Under the pieces are notes generated by a model that did not search any database, was not told the DNA's origin, and saw only the letters and a program-made list of their open reading frames with translations. From positions 1 to 10,046 of the forward strand of contig JAIVHN010000074.1 in assembly GCA_020201015.1 (NCBI GenBank): a stretch of 10,046 bases of DNA. The letters run 5' to 3'. Origin of the DNA: Spirochaeta sp. (GTDB lineage: Bacteria; Spirochaetota; Spirochaetia; DSM-27196; SLAA01). Below, in pieces: positions 1 through 6,004 of the stretch; within the stretch, counting starts at the first letter, position 1, and the number at the start of each line of letters is the position of its first letter. Both the position numbers and the translations under genes were made by a program.

Positions 1-106
1 CCAAAAACACCTTGAAGCCTGCGTTTATAAAGACGCAGGCAGCCTCTTCAAGACGGTGAGGTAGGCGCGCACCTCGGTAAGGAACTTGCTTACAGTCAGG
101 TTTCAT
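1..106 (-). CDS. Possible 5' part of a gene leaving the left edge (low confidence)
   Basis: A reading frame opens at an ATG on the minus strand (106-104) and stays open for 35 codons to the window edge. It begins MKPDCKQVPYRG and later reads RLEEAACVFINAGFKVFL, which has a plausible amphipathic pattern. No convincing Shine-Dalgarno sequence precedes it, and it starts just downstream of the flaB terminator, so it would need its own promoter, which I cannot see. The same bases form a strong nested inverted repeat (11-52), so the frame may be chance readthrough of a terminator or small RNA. No family is recognised. Confidence 0.25.
   Translation of the reverse strand, partial: MKPDCKQVPYRGARLPHRLEEAACVFINAGFKVFL
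4..52 (-). terminator. Nested inverted repeat followed by a short T run on the minus strand
   Basis: GCCTGCGT (17-24) and ACGCAGGC (33-40) form a perfect 8-bp stem with an 8-base loop. An outer arm, CTTGAAG (11-17) and CTTCAAG (46-52), encloses it with a 5-base bulge at 41-45. Read on the minus strand, the stem is followed by GTGTTTTTGG, which resembles an intrinsic terminator. A second small hairpin, GAGGT (58-62) with ACCTC (71-75), lies just before it. It could be a second terminator after flaB, the end of a small RNA, or a structure inside the partial reading frame. Confidence 0.4.
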
Positions 107-155
107 TGTTTTAGTATGGCCTATCAATAAATGGTTCGGGAAGGGGTGCATTGTG

Positions 156-188
156 CAAAAAAAAGGTTGCCCAAATAATGGGCAACCT
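156..188 (-). terminator. Rho-independent terminator of flaB
   Basis: AGGTTGCCC (164-172) and GGGCAACCT (180-188) form a perfect 9-bp stem around a 7-base loop. On the minus strand the stem runs directly into eight T residues (164-157). It lies about 75 bases past the flaB stop codon and has every hallmark of an intrinsic terminator for that gene. Confidence 0.9.
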
Positions 189-218
189 CTCTTCCGAGCG
201 TGTCGGCAACGAAGCTGC

Positions 219-247
219 AGGCCGTACCGACAAGGTAGGCCGTACCG
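219..247. repeat. 11-bp direct repeat in the flaB 3' untranslated region
   Basis: AGGCCGTACCG occurs at 219-229 and again at 237-247, an 18-base period. The same bases can fold: GGCC-g-TACC (220-228) can pair with GGTAGGCC (234-241) with one bulged base. It sits between the flaB stop and the terminator, so it is transcribed. No function is known; it may help stabilise the flagellin message or be chance. Confidence 0.35.
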
Positions 248-262
248 CGCGACTTGATTGGC

Positions 263-1135
263 TTACTGCAGTAACTGCAGAACCATTTGTGGTTGCTGGT
301 TTGCCTGGGCAAGCATAGCGTTGGAAGTCTGGTTAAGTATCTGGTTCGTCACAAAGCTTACCATTTCCTCTGCCATGTCGGTGTCACGAATACGCGACTC
401 GGCGGCCTGTAGATTTTCGGCGCCGACAGACAGACCCTGACGGGCATAGTCGAGTCGGTTTTGGTATGCACCAAGATCGGCACGCTGCTTACTAACAGTT
501 TTCAAGGCTACGTCCAATACACCGATGGCTGCGTTTGCGTTGTCGGGAGTGGACAGTGAGATGAAGCTAGCCGTGTGCGGCAGGCCGTCTGTACTCTGAA
601 TGCCCAGTGCCTGAGCTGTCATAGTACCGATGTAGACTTGTTCACGCTGGTCCATGTTTGCACCAATGTGAAACCACATGCTAGCAGTGACTACGTTGGT
701 TCCAGTTTCAGCGGCAAATCGCCCGGTCAGAAGGTTCATTCCGTTGAACTGCGCATGTGACGCAATGCGGTTAACCTCGCTTACTAATTGTGATACCTCT
801 ACCTGAATTTGCATTCGGTCTTCATCGGTATAGATACCGTTGGCGGACTGAACTGCAAGTTCACGGACGCGCTGTAGGATATCTTGGGACTGCTGAAGAT
901 AGCCCTCGGTGGTCTGGATCAACGAAATGCCGTCAGCTGCGTTTCTCTCGGCTCGTTGGAGACCACGAACTTGTGAACGCATTTTTTCGGATACAGCAAG
1001 ACCGCTGGCGTCGTCGCCAGCACGGTTAATGCGCATTCCCGAAGAGAGTTTCTCCATGTTGCCCTCGGTTTCCAGAACGTTGAACTTCTGTTGCCGTTGG
1101 GAGAACATAGCGCTCATGTTGTGATTGATTATCAT
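263..1135 (-). CDS. flaB: Flagellin FlaB, periplasmic flagellar filament core protein
   Basis: A 290-residue flagellin that forms the core of the spirochaete periplasmic flagellum. The N-terminal D0/D1 part begins MIINHNMSAMF and continues with the conserved flagellin core (EKLSSGMRINRAGDDASGL, near residues 28-46). The C-terminal half carries the family's NRLDYA stretch and ends in LAQANQQPQ followed by VLQLLQ, as in spirochaete FlaB. There is only a short variable centre, near residues 135-180, and no signal peptide, as expected for export by the flagellar type III apparatus. The frame is open a further 31 codons upstream to 1228, but the ATG at 1135 is chosen. It gives the family N-terminus, and AAGGAGGA ends three bases before it. 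Upstream are a probable sigma-28 promoter and a CsrA-type hairpin. The product is certain; which flaB paralogue it is cannot be told. Confidence 0.97.
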   Translation of the reverse strand: MIINHNMSAMFSQRQQKFNVLETEGNMEKLSSGMRINRAGDDASGLAVSEKMRSQVRGLQRAERNAADGISLIQTTEGYLQQSQDILQRVRELAVQSANGIYTDEDRMQIQVEVSQLVSEVNRIASHAQFNGMNLLTGRFAAETGTNVVTASMWFHIGANMDQREQVYIGTMTAQALGIQSTDGLPHTASFISLSTPDNANAAIGVLDVALKTVSKQRADLGAYQNRLDYARQGLSVGAENLQAAESRIRDTDMAEEMVSFVTNQILNQTSNAMLAQANQQPQMVLQLLQ

Positions 1136-1138
1136 GAC

Positions 1139-1176
1139 TCCTCCTTGGAATCTCTTGGTCGGACATCCATGTCCGA
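1139..1176 (-). promoter_or_regulatory. CsrA-type leader: GGA-loop hairpin plus GGA-rich ribosome binding site of flaB
   Basis: In the flaB leader, read on the minus strand, TCGGAC-ATGGAT-GTCCGA (1176-1159) forms a perfect stem with GGA in its loop. Its core, ACATGGATGT, matches the published CsrA selection consensus (ACARGGATGT) except for one base. About 22 bases downstream the Shine-Dalgarno AAGGAGGA (1146-1139) supplies two more GGA motifs, three bases before the ATG. One hairpin site plus one site over the ribosome binding site is the arrangement by which CsrA represses hag in Bacillus subtilis, and CsrA control of flaB is reported in Borrelia. Regulation here is inferred from the sequence. 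Confidence 0.65.
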
Positions 1177-1210
1177 AGATTTCGCCCTTTTTCTTGGGGC
1201 TTCGGTTTAA

Positions 1211-1239
1211 TGTTCGGAATCCAATCATTTTTCTTTAGA
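1211..1239 (-). promoter_or_regulatory. Candidate sigma-28 (FliA-type) promoter of flaB
   Basis: On the minus strand, TCTAAAG (1239-1233) supplies the TAAA element. After a 15-base spacer comes TCCGAACA (1218-1211), which keeps the CCGA core of the GCCGATAA -10 element and matches 5 of its 8 positions. Transcription would start near 1204, giving a leader of about 70 bases that includes the whole hairpin. Flagellin genes are the classic target of this sigma factor. The match is good but not perfect. Confidence 0.45.
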
Positions 1240-1313
1240 TTGAACCGGCTTATATCTACCGAAAGTTTTCAAAAGAGAACGAGAAAGGTATCCATTAGAT
1301 GGAAAGGGCGGCC

Positions 1314-1344
1314 TTGATAGGTAAATAATAAAAAAGGCTACACT
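1314..1344 (+). promoter_or_regulatory. Weak sigma-70-like promoter candidate upstream of the 1424 gene
   Basis: TTGATA (1314-1319) and TACACT (1339-1344) are separated by 19 bases, longer than the usual 17. The gap between flaB and the 1424 gene (1136-1423) otherwise holds the flaB leader and promoter and an AT-rich tract at 1320-1336. Nothing better was seen for the plus-strand gene. Confidence 0.25.
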
Positions 1345-1423
1345 GTACACCTTGCCGTCTTGCGGCCGCGAGAATTGCTGCCGAGAATAGTGTAGGGAAG
1401 TCAGGGATCATGAGGGATAATAA

Positions 1424-3171
1424 ATGAGTCCGATGCCGCGATTCGAAGAACTATCTAGAGGGCTCGAAGAAGACGAAAGGAAATCGCTCCAGCGTCGAAT
1501 TCGGGAAAGCCTGAGTTTGACCGATGATACTGGATCAAGTAGTTATGCCGCGGAGCTGCAAAACACTGAACGAAAGCGACTTGTTGAACGAGAGATGGGG
1601 CGCTTAGGCTTATGGGAACGTTTGGTTTTTTGGTTCCGGCGACTTCTATCTACAAAAACGGACGATGTTGTCTTTCTCAAGATGAAACTCGACAAGATGG
1701 GCAATCGAATTCAGCGTCGTGGTGGGGAGATGACCGCAAAGCGTATCCGGTGATACCTGCGTTTATAGGTATTTGGAAAAATGTAGATCGGTTTCAGGGA
1801 ATGGTTGAGTATCTGTTACGACAACGTATTCCGGAGTCAAAGACCGATCTCCAAGACTTTATGACTATGAAGGATATTCAGGATGTTTTTCTTGAGAGAG
1901 AAAGTCGGTCTGAAATTCGACGGGAATTGCTGTCGAGACTCGACTCATATATTGATGGTATACATCCAGATGTATTTAAACATCTTGAGGACGGAATTTG
2001 GCCGTTATACTACATGCGAGATCTTGGCCTGTTTGCATACGCAGATTTTTTTGCGTTGTTTAAAGTCGACATTGGCCTCGAGCCGCCTGGAGATGAGGCT
2101 CCAAAGTTCGTCTCAGCATCGTTTGCTGCGGCAATTGAAAGCCTTGAACAGCTTTATTTCGCATTGTACAACGCTAAACGCTCTGGTACCAACTTTGAGC
2201 TTCACGACGAACTCATTCGCTACTATCTCTACAGTCGAACTCTTACGCAAGGAAAGGAAGAAGAGCCAGATAGTTATAAAGAGGTTGAGGATGCGGTCGA
2301 GTCCATAGATATCTCCGAGGTGAAACAATTCAAGGATTCGGTACATGAACTTGCCGCAGCGGCCGTCAAGCTTGACCAAGACTTTCCGTTTGTAGATCTA
2401 ATCAAGTGGTATCACGAAGACCCATATTACCGGTTTTTGGTCTATCTTCCCAAGCTGAACCTGAAGGAATTCTATCACGCGGCACTTAAGATTCGGGTCC
2501 TGAGTAAACTTGATAAACGGTTTCACGATGTGCGGTTGGGAGTAGTGGGACGAATGATTCGCATCATTTTCCGCCAGGACCCGCCGGACTTTGAACACTA
2601 TCGTAGTAGTCTCCATGCATCGATCCAAAAACTAGGACTTCCTACCTTCAAGTACATGAAGTCGCTTAATATACTGTATAACTACATTACTCGACGGTAT
2701 CGTGGTGAACTCCAAGAATTTGTGAGAGTGCTCAACCGCATAACGCCTATACGACTAAGAAATAGTGGGCGAGACCTATTGTTGGTCTCAACCGGGCTCG
2801 AAGACATAGCCGAAAAAATTGAAAAATTCGATCAGTCTTTTGCGCCCGATTCGGATGAAGGGAAGTCCTTCTTCCGAGTGCGTTATGCTGTAGAGAAGGA
2901 TCTTGCTCAGCAGCGGGCGTATCGCGCGATGGTTCTGCAGCGAGACAAGGAAGCACGTGTGCTTATCGACAAGGGGCTTGAGTTACTGGAAGAGGTGCTG
3001 GCAGCTTTACAAATACTTCAAAAGAATCAGTCTCCAAGCATGGCTGAAAAATTCAGACAGTTTGCTGCTGTTGGTAGTAGCATTGACTCGGCACTTAAAA
3101 AATATATAGAGGAGCTTGAAATGCTGCGAAAACTCGTAACGCAGCTGGTGGCTATAGAAGAGGGCCGCTAA
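1424..3171 (+). pseudogene. Large helical spirochaete protein, DUF5312-like, interrupted by a one-base frame break
   Basis: Two consecutive frames together give a soluble, helix-rich protein of about 582 residues. The first (1424-1753, 109 codons) starts MSPMPRFEELSRGLEEDERK, after AGGG seven bases before the ATG, and stops at TGA 1751-1753. The second is open through 1612-3171. Its first part, up to about 1725, is an out-of-frame shadow. From there it reads on naturally (DDRKAYPVIPAFIGIW) to a charged, probably coiled-coil C-terminus (about codons 440-519 of that frame). Adding one base near the GGGG at 1724-1727 joins the two. There are no membrane segments or signal peptide. The arrangement and an N-terminus about SRGLEEDERKSLQRRI resemble, from memory, the spirochaete-only DUF5312 family, whose function is unknown. 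The break may be a true mutation or a sequencing error. A functional start in the second frame alone seems unlikely. Confidence 0.65.
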
Positions 3172-3217
3172 AAATCGGTTTTTTTACTCTTATTCGGAAA
3201 CTTTCGCAAAAGCCGAT
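3170..3217. terminator. Weak stem at the convergent gene junction
   Basis: Bases 3174-3183 can pair with 3208-3217 (10 bp with one G-T pair) around a 24-base loop that contains the HIT stop codon. On the minus strand four T residues (3173-3170) follow the stem. On the plus strand a run of seven T residues (3179-3185) lies inside its left arm. It could serve as a weak shared terminator for the two converging genes, but the loop is long and neither side is convincing. Confidence 0.25.
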
Positions 3218-3524
3218 CGAACGCGATGCGCCGAGTCTAGCGGGCTTTCAACCAAAACTCTACGACCCGCTAGTAGGTCTGCGATTCCAAGTTCACGTGG
3301 ATATCGAGGAATAATATGCATGTGTATGTGTGGCGTTGCGGGAATATCATAAGATGTCCTGGGTTAAATGGATATAGATTTATAGATACTATGAACAACT
3401 CAGACTCGTGAACTGTTAGGTTTACAACTTCTGGTGAATTGTCACGGATCAAACACAAAATGCACCCGTCCGGTTTTTTGCCGGTTACGTAGGCAAGCTT
3501 TTCGAAATTGAAGAAATACTCCAT
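3190..3524 (-). pseudogene. HIT-family nucleotide hydrolase/transferase remnant with its central segment missing
   Basis: HIT proteins hydrolyse or transfer nucleotidyl groups through an HxHxH active site. The N-terminal part is intact for 65 residues. It has the zinc-ligand pair CILC (residues 21-24) and the landmark stretch LYPFNPGHLMIFPQRH (50-65). That frame then reads 19 unrelated residues to a stop at 3270. In the next frame the C-terminal end follows at once: PHIHMHIIPRYPRELG, with a perfect HIHMHII motif, then DLLAGRRVLVES and a stop at 3192-3190. Family members normally carry some 50-60 residues between these blocks, so a segment is missing, of a length equal to 1 modulo 3, with the junction near 3325-3345. 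The start lies 3 bases after the SPFH gene, so both were co-transcribed. It is almost certainly inactive unless the sequence is misassembled. Confidence 0.85.
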
Positions 3525-3527
3525 GCG

Positions 3528-4388
3528 TTAATTGTCCACCGGTACCTGAAGGCGCTCTAAATTGAGAAGGTCAACGCCACTTTCGCCTTGAAGCCGGAAG
3601 TAATCAAGAAGCTCGGGATAGTCGGCTAAAACGCGTCCGTACTGCTCTAGGATCTCAAGTCGGCTACGTTCCGAAATTTCTCGGCGAACGGCAACGGCTT
3701 GCGCTTCGGCGCGTGCTTCGGTAACAAGGCTCTGCACGGCCTGGTAATTCCTACGAGCATCGTAATAAAGGTTCAGATCCGGTACGGAGAGTTGCGTTAT
3801 ATCAAAGCTGAGTATTTGGATATCGGACCGAAGTGACTCGATCTCGCTCCGGAGGAGGTTCTGTATCTCGACCAAGAAAGCGCCACCGTCAGCTGTGTCG
3901 TCGGCGACCAGGTTAACAAGAGCCGGTATTTGCTCGATTATTTGCTCGTGCAAAGCCGACTCAAGTGTTTGGTAGTAATCGTCTAGCGATTCTTCACGCA
4001 GGCCGCCCTCGGCAACTATGTGCGGTAGATCAGCTGGCTTGATTGTATACTGGAGCTTTAACTCAAGCTCATAACGAAACTCGACGCCATTATTCAAGAA
4101 GTCACTATAGAGTGTTGCCGATGGGAGTTCGGCGGAATGGCCCACAGCGGCACTGCGAGGCTGAAGATGGAATACGTGCAGTTGCATATTCGTTGGAATA
4201 ACCTTCTCCCAGCGCCAATGAAACTGACCTGCTTCCATAACCTCTTCATCCCAGCCGGACGTTTTGGTAAACGCTACCGCGTAGGTATCCGCAGGCAGAA
4301 GAATCTGTACCCAACCAAAGTAAAATACGGTGGCGGCAATTCCTAAGAGCAAAAGAATTGATACCATGTTCCTCACTTTCACCCTCAT
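3528..4388 (-). CDS. SPFH/band-7-like membrane-anchored protein
   Basis: A 286-residue protein. A short basic N-terminus (MRVKVRN) precedes one membrane helix (residues 8-31, VSILLLLGIAATVFYFGWVQ). Next comes a prohibitin/stomatin-like domain (about 32-190) containing PADTYAVAFTKTSG, the AGQFHWRWEKVIP turn and a later strand, VEFRYELELKLQYTI. An Ala/Glu/Arg-rich helix (about 205-250, EARAEAQAVAVRREISERSR) and the closing YPELLDYFRLQG block are typical of SPFH proteins, which form oligomeric membrane scaffolds and often help protease or envelope quality control. The frame extends upstream to a GTG at 4427, but the ATG at 4388 is preferred, because AAGGGAGG precedes it and the helix then sits near the N-terminus. 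It is followed 3 bases later by the HIT remnant. The fold is recognised by pattern only; the cellular role is unknown. Confidence 0.75.
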   Translation of the reverse strand: MRVKVRNMVSILLLLGIAATVFYFGWVQILLPADTYAVAFTKTSGWDEEVMEAGQFHWRWEKVIPTNMQLHVFHLQPRSAAVGHSAELPSATLYSDFLNNGVEFRYELELKLQYTIKPADLPHIVAEGGLREESLDDYYQTLESALHEQIIEQIPALVNLVADDTADGGAFLVEIQNLLRSEIESLRSDIQILSFDITQLSVPDLNLYYDARRNYQAVQSLVTEARAEAQAVAVRREISERSRLEILEQYGRVLADYPELLDYFRLQGESGVDLLNLERLQVPVDN

Positions 4389-4483
4389 GTCCTCCCTTTG
4401 GCTGTTGCGCCGTCCTATAACTGCCACGTTGCGGCTTCTCGGTATGCACTGAACAAAAGTGTATCCCAGGAATAATAACGCCG

Positions 4484-4513
4484 ATATAACCGTATGACTA
4501 CCATACTAAGCAA
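4484..4513 (-). promoter_or_regulatory. Candidate sigma-70 promoter for the SPFH/HIT unit
   Basis: On the minus strand, TTGCTT (4513-4508) and TTATAT (4489-4484) are separated by 18 bases. Transcription would start near 4477, about 90 bases before the ATG at 4388. The gene lies back to back with the plus-strand unit at 4549, so a promoter is expected in this gap. Confidence 0.35.
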
Positions 4514-4520
4514 CGCTAGC

Positions 4521-4548
4521 TTGATGCAAGTCATAGGTGTGATAGACT
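4521..4548 (+). promoter_or_regulatory. Candidate sigma-70 promoter for the 4549/map unit
   Basis: TTGATG (4521-4526) and TAGACT (4543-4548) are spaced by 16 bases. The -10 element abuts the ATG at 4549, so transcription would begin near 4555. If this promoter is used, translation of the first gene must start at the second ATG (4561) with almost no leader. A promoter farther upstream (for example TGAACA 4450-4455 with TAATAA 4473-4478) would keep the 4549 start. Confidence 0.3.
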
Positions 4549-4872
4549 ATGGATTACTTAATGCTGATACAAACCGCCTTCCGGGACCGGCGACATGCCG
4601 AGTCTGATGACCTTCTCGCTTGGTATGTCTCCAGTCTCTCAGGCGTTGCCCAGTTCTTTTGGCTGCTCACGGTTATGTTATTAGGGCTCTATGCACTTGG
4701 TAATTTCCAAGGGTTCCTTGACGAAACGCTGCTAAGTTTGCTACGTGCCACCCGCGTAACGGCATTTATTAGCATGCTTTTTGCGATGTGGTTGCAAGTT
4801 GGCGTGCTTGTCCGTGCGCTGTCACGGAGGCGGGGCCTTATTTCGGGCAGTTTGGTTGCGCTTATTATCTAA
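4549..4872 (+). CDS. Small two-helix inner-membrane protein of unknown function
   Basis: A 107-residue protein with two predicted membrane helices, about residues 30-53 (SGVAQFFWLLTVMLLGLYAL) and 69-89 (VTAFISMLFAMWLQVGVLV). A charged N-terminus (FRDRRHAESDD) and the basic RALSRRR that follows helix 2 fit a hairpin with both ends in the cytoplasm. No family is recognised. There is no strong ribosome binding site before the ATG at 4549, and a second in-frame ATG at 4561 is a possible start. Its last 17 bases overlap the chosen start of methionine aminopeptidase, so translation of the two is probably coupled. It is divergent from the SPFH gene. The uninterrupted frame and clear hydrophobic pattern make it likely to be real. 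Confidence 0.65.
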   Translation: MDYLMLIQTAFRDRRHAESDDLLAWYVSSLSGVAQFFWLLTVMLLGLYALGNFQGFLDETLLSLLRATRVTAFISMLFAMWLQVGVLVRALSRRRGLISGSLVALII

Positions 4873-5653
4873 GACATCGGCGGAAATTGCACGGCTAAAA
4901 CACCCTGCTCGGGCGGTCGGTAAGGTTCTGTACGAGCTACGTGAGCGCGTTCAACTGGGCGTAAGACTAATAGATATAGCAGCATTTTGTGAAAGCCGAC
5001 TTCGAGCCTACGGAGTGGAGCCAGCGCAACAAGGTTACAAAGGCTTTCCAGGAACGGTTTCAGTCTCAATCGGTGCGATTGCCGCGCACGGAGTCCCAGA
5101 CCAATCTGAGCTCGCGCCGGGAGACGTGTTGACCGTGGATGTAGTGGCTGAGCACGACGGGTGGTATGCGGATGCGGCGTGGAGTTACGTGGTTGAACCG
5201 GCAAGCTTGGTCGATAGAAACTTGGTAACTGCAGCCTGGGAGTGCAGTCTCGCCGGTGTTCGTGCTGCTCGCGCTGGCGGGTGGGTCAACGACATTGGGC
5301 GTGCGGTACAGCGACGTGCTGATGAATTAGGTTGTCGTGTTCTTGAAAGATTATGTGGCCACGGCATTGGCCGTGAACTACACGAAGATCCGCTGATTCG
5401 GTTCTCCGGTAGCATGGATACTGGGGTGCCTTTGGTTCCCGGTATGGTGCTCACCGTGGAACCGGTTGTAACTTTCGGCACCGGCAAGATCTCATTGTTA
5501 GAAGATGGTTTTGGTTACGTCACCTGTGATGGTGCGCCTACGGCGCAGTTCGAACACATGATCGTGCTTGCATCCACTACAACTCAAATCATTTCAATTC
5601 CCGGGTTTTCGCTCCCCGAACTTTCCGCATCGTGGCTCGACTTAGAAGGTTAG
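4856..5653 (+). CDS. map: Type I methionine aminopeptidase
   Basis: Removes the initiator methionine from nascent proteins in the cytosol, using two metal ions. With the TTG start it has 265 residues, normal for a bacterial type I enzyme. All expected active-site residues are visible: His78 (AAHGVPD), metal ligands Asp95 (TVDVV), Asp106 (WYADAAW), His169 (GHGIG), Glu202 (TVEPV) and Glu233 (FEHMI), and the substrate-contacting His176 (ELHEDP). The TTG at 4856 is chosen because it places LLSKTSAEIARLKHPAR at the N-terminus, as in the family. The frame is open back to 4781, but that extension (MRCGCKLACLSV) is the shadow of the upstream gene. No good Shine-Dalgarno sequence is seen, which fits translational coupling to the overlapping gene at 4549. 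A tRNA promoter begins 14 bases after the stop. Confidence 0.93.
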   Translation: MRLLSKTSAEIARLKHPARAVGKVLYELRERVQLGVRLIDIAAFCESRLRAYGVEPAQQGYKGFPGTVSVSIGAIAAHGVPDQSELAPGDVLTVDVVAEHDGWYADAAWSYVVEPASLVDRNLVTAAWECSLAGVRAARAGGWVNDIGRAVQRRADELGCRVLERLCGHGIGRELHEDPLIRFSGSMDTGVPLVPGMVLTVEPVVTFGTGKISLLEDGFGYVTCDGAPTAQFEHMIVLASTTTQIISIPGFSLPELSASWLDLEG

Positions 5654-5667
5654 TCCGGCAGCCGGGC

Positions 5668-5697
5668 TTGACAGTCGGAGCCGGGATAGTGTAGGTT
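5668..5697 (+). promoter_or_regulatory. Promoter of the tRNA-Thr/tRNA-Tyr pair
   Basis: A perfect TTGACA (5668-5673) is followed after 18 bases by TAGGTT (5692-5697), a weaker -10 element. Transcription would start near 5705, about 10 bases before tRNA-Thr. Strong -35 elements are common for stable RNA genes. Confidence 0.6.
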
Positions 5698-5715
5698 TCG
5701 TCCACACATCAGCAC

Positions 5716-5789
5716 GCCATCTTAGCTCAGTTGGTCAGAGCACGTGACTTGTAATCTCGGGGTCGTCGGTTCGAATCCGACAGATGGCT
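5716..5789 (+). tRNA. tRNA-Thr (anticodon TGT)
   Basis: A complete 74-base cloverleaf. The acceptor stem is GCCATCT (5716-5722) with AGATGGC (5782-5788) and discriminator T. The D arm is GCTC/GAGC, the anticodon loop is CTTGTAA with anticodon TGT, and the T arm is GTCGG-TTCGAAT-CCGAC. CCA is not encoded. The anticodon stem, CGTGA with TCTCG, has a T-T mismatch at its third pair (positions 29 and 41), which is unusual. The other four pairs are standard. Confidence 0.95.
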
Positions 5790-5830
5790 TGACGGAGCGG
5801 CTCGTTGCTGTTAATGTGTCGCTTCATTAG

Positions 5831-5912
5831 GGGGAGTTTCCCGAGCGGTCAAAGGGGGCAGACTGTAAATCTGTTGGCTCAGCCTTCGAAGGTTCGAATC
5901 CTTCACTCCCCA
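5831..5912 (+). tRNA. tRNA-Tyr (anticodon GTA)
   Basis: An 82-base class II tRNA. The acceptor stem is GGGGAGT (5831-5837) with ACTCCCC (5905-5911) and discriminator A. The anticodon loop CTGTAAA carries GTA. A long variable arm (GGC-TCA-GCC) and the T arm GAAGG-TTCGAAT-CCTTC complete it. CCA is not encoded. It lies 41 bases after tRNA-Thr and is likely on the same precursor. Confidence 0.97.
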
Positions 5913-5969
5913 TAAACCTAAGAAAACTGTTCGTATGTGCGGTCCGTCAGGGCCGCTGTACACCCGCCT

Positions 5970-5989
5970 ACCGGAACTCGCCCGGTTTT
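5970..5989 (+). terminator. Weak intrinsic terminator after the tRNA pair
   Basis: ACCGG (5970-5974) and CCGGT (5982-5986) form a 5-bp stem around a 7-base loop, followed by three more T residues (5987-5989). It is short but correctly placed, between the tRNAs and the next gene. Confidence 0.4.
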
Positions 5990-6004
5990 GTGAGAACACT
6001 GCAC

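Noticed and set aside
1720..1735. Programmed -1 frameshift to join the two frames of the 1424 gene
   Set aside because: The in-frame heptamer T-GGG-GAG does not fit X-XXY-YYZ slippage, and no strong downstream stem was seen; a simple indel is likelier.
4480..4487. GCCGATAT, close to the sigma-28 -10 element GCCGATAA, on the plus strand
   Set aside because: No TAAA-like element lies 14-16 bases upstream, and the downstream gene is not flagellar.
4781..4855. Longer methionine aminopeptidase start at 4781
   Set aside because: The extra 25 residues are Cys/Gly-rich, unlike family N-termini, and are the out-of-frame reading of the upstream membrane-protein gene.
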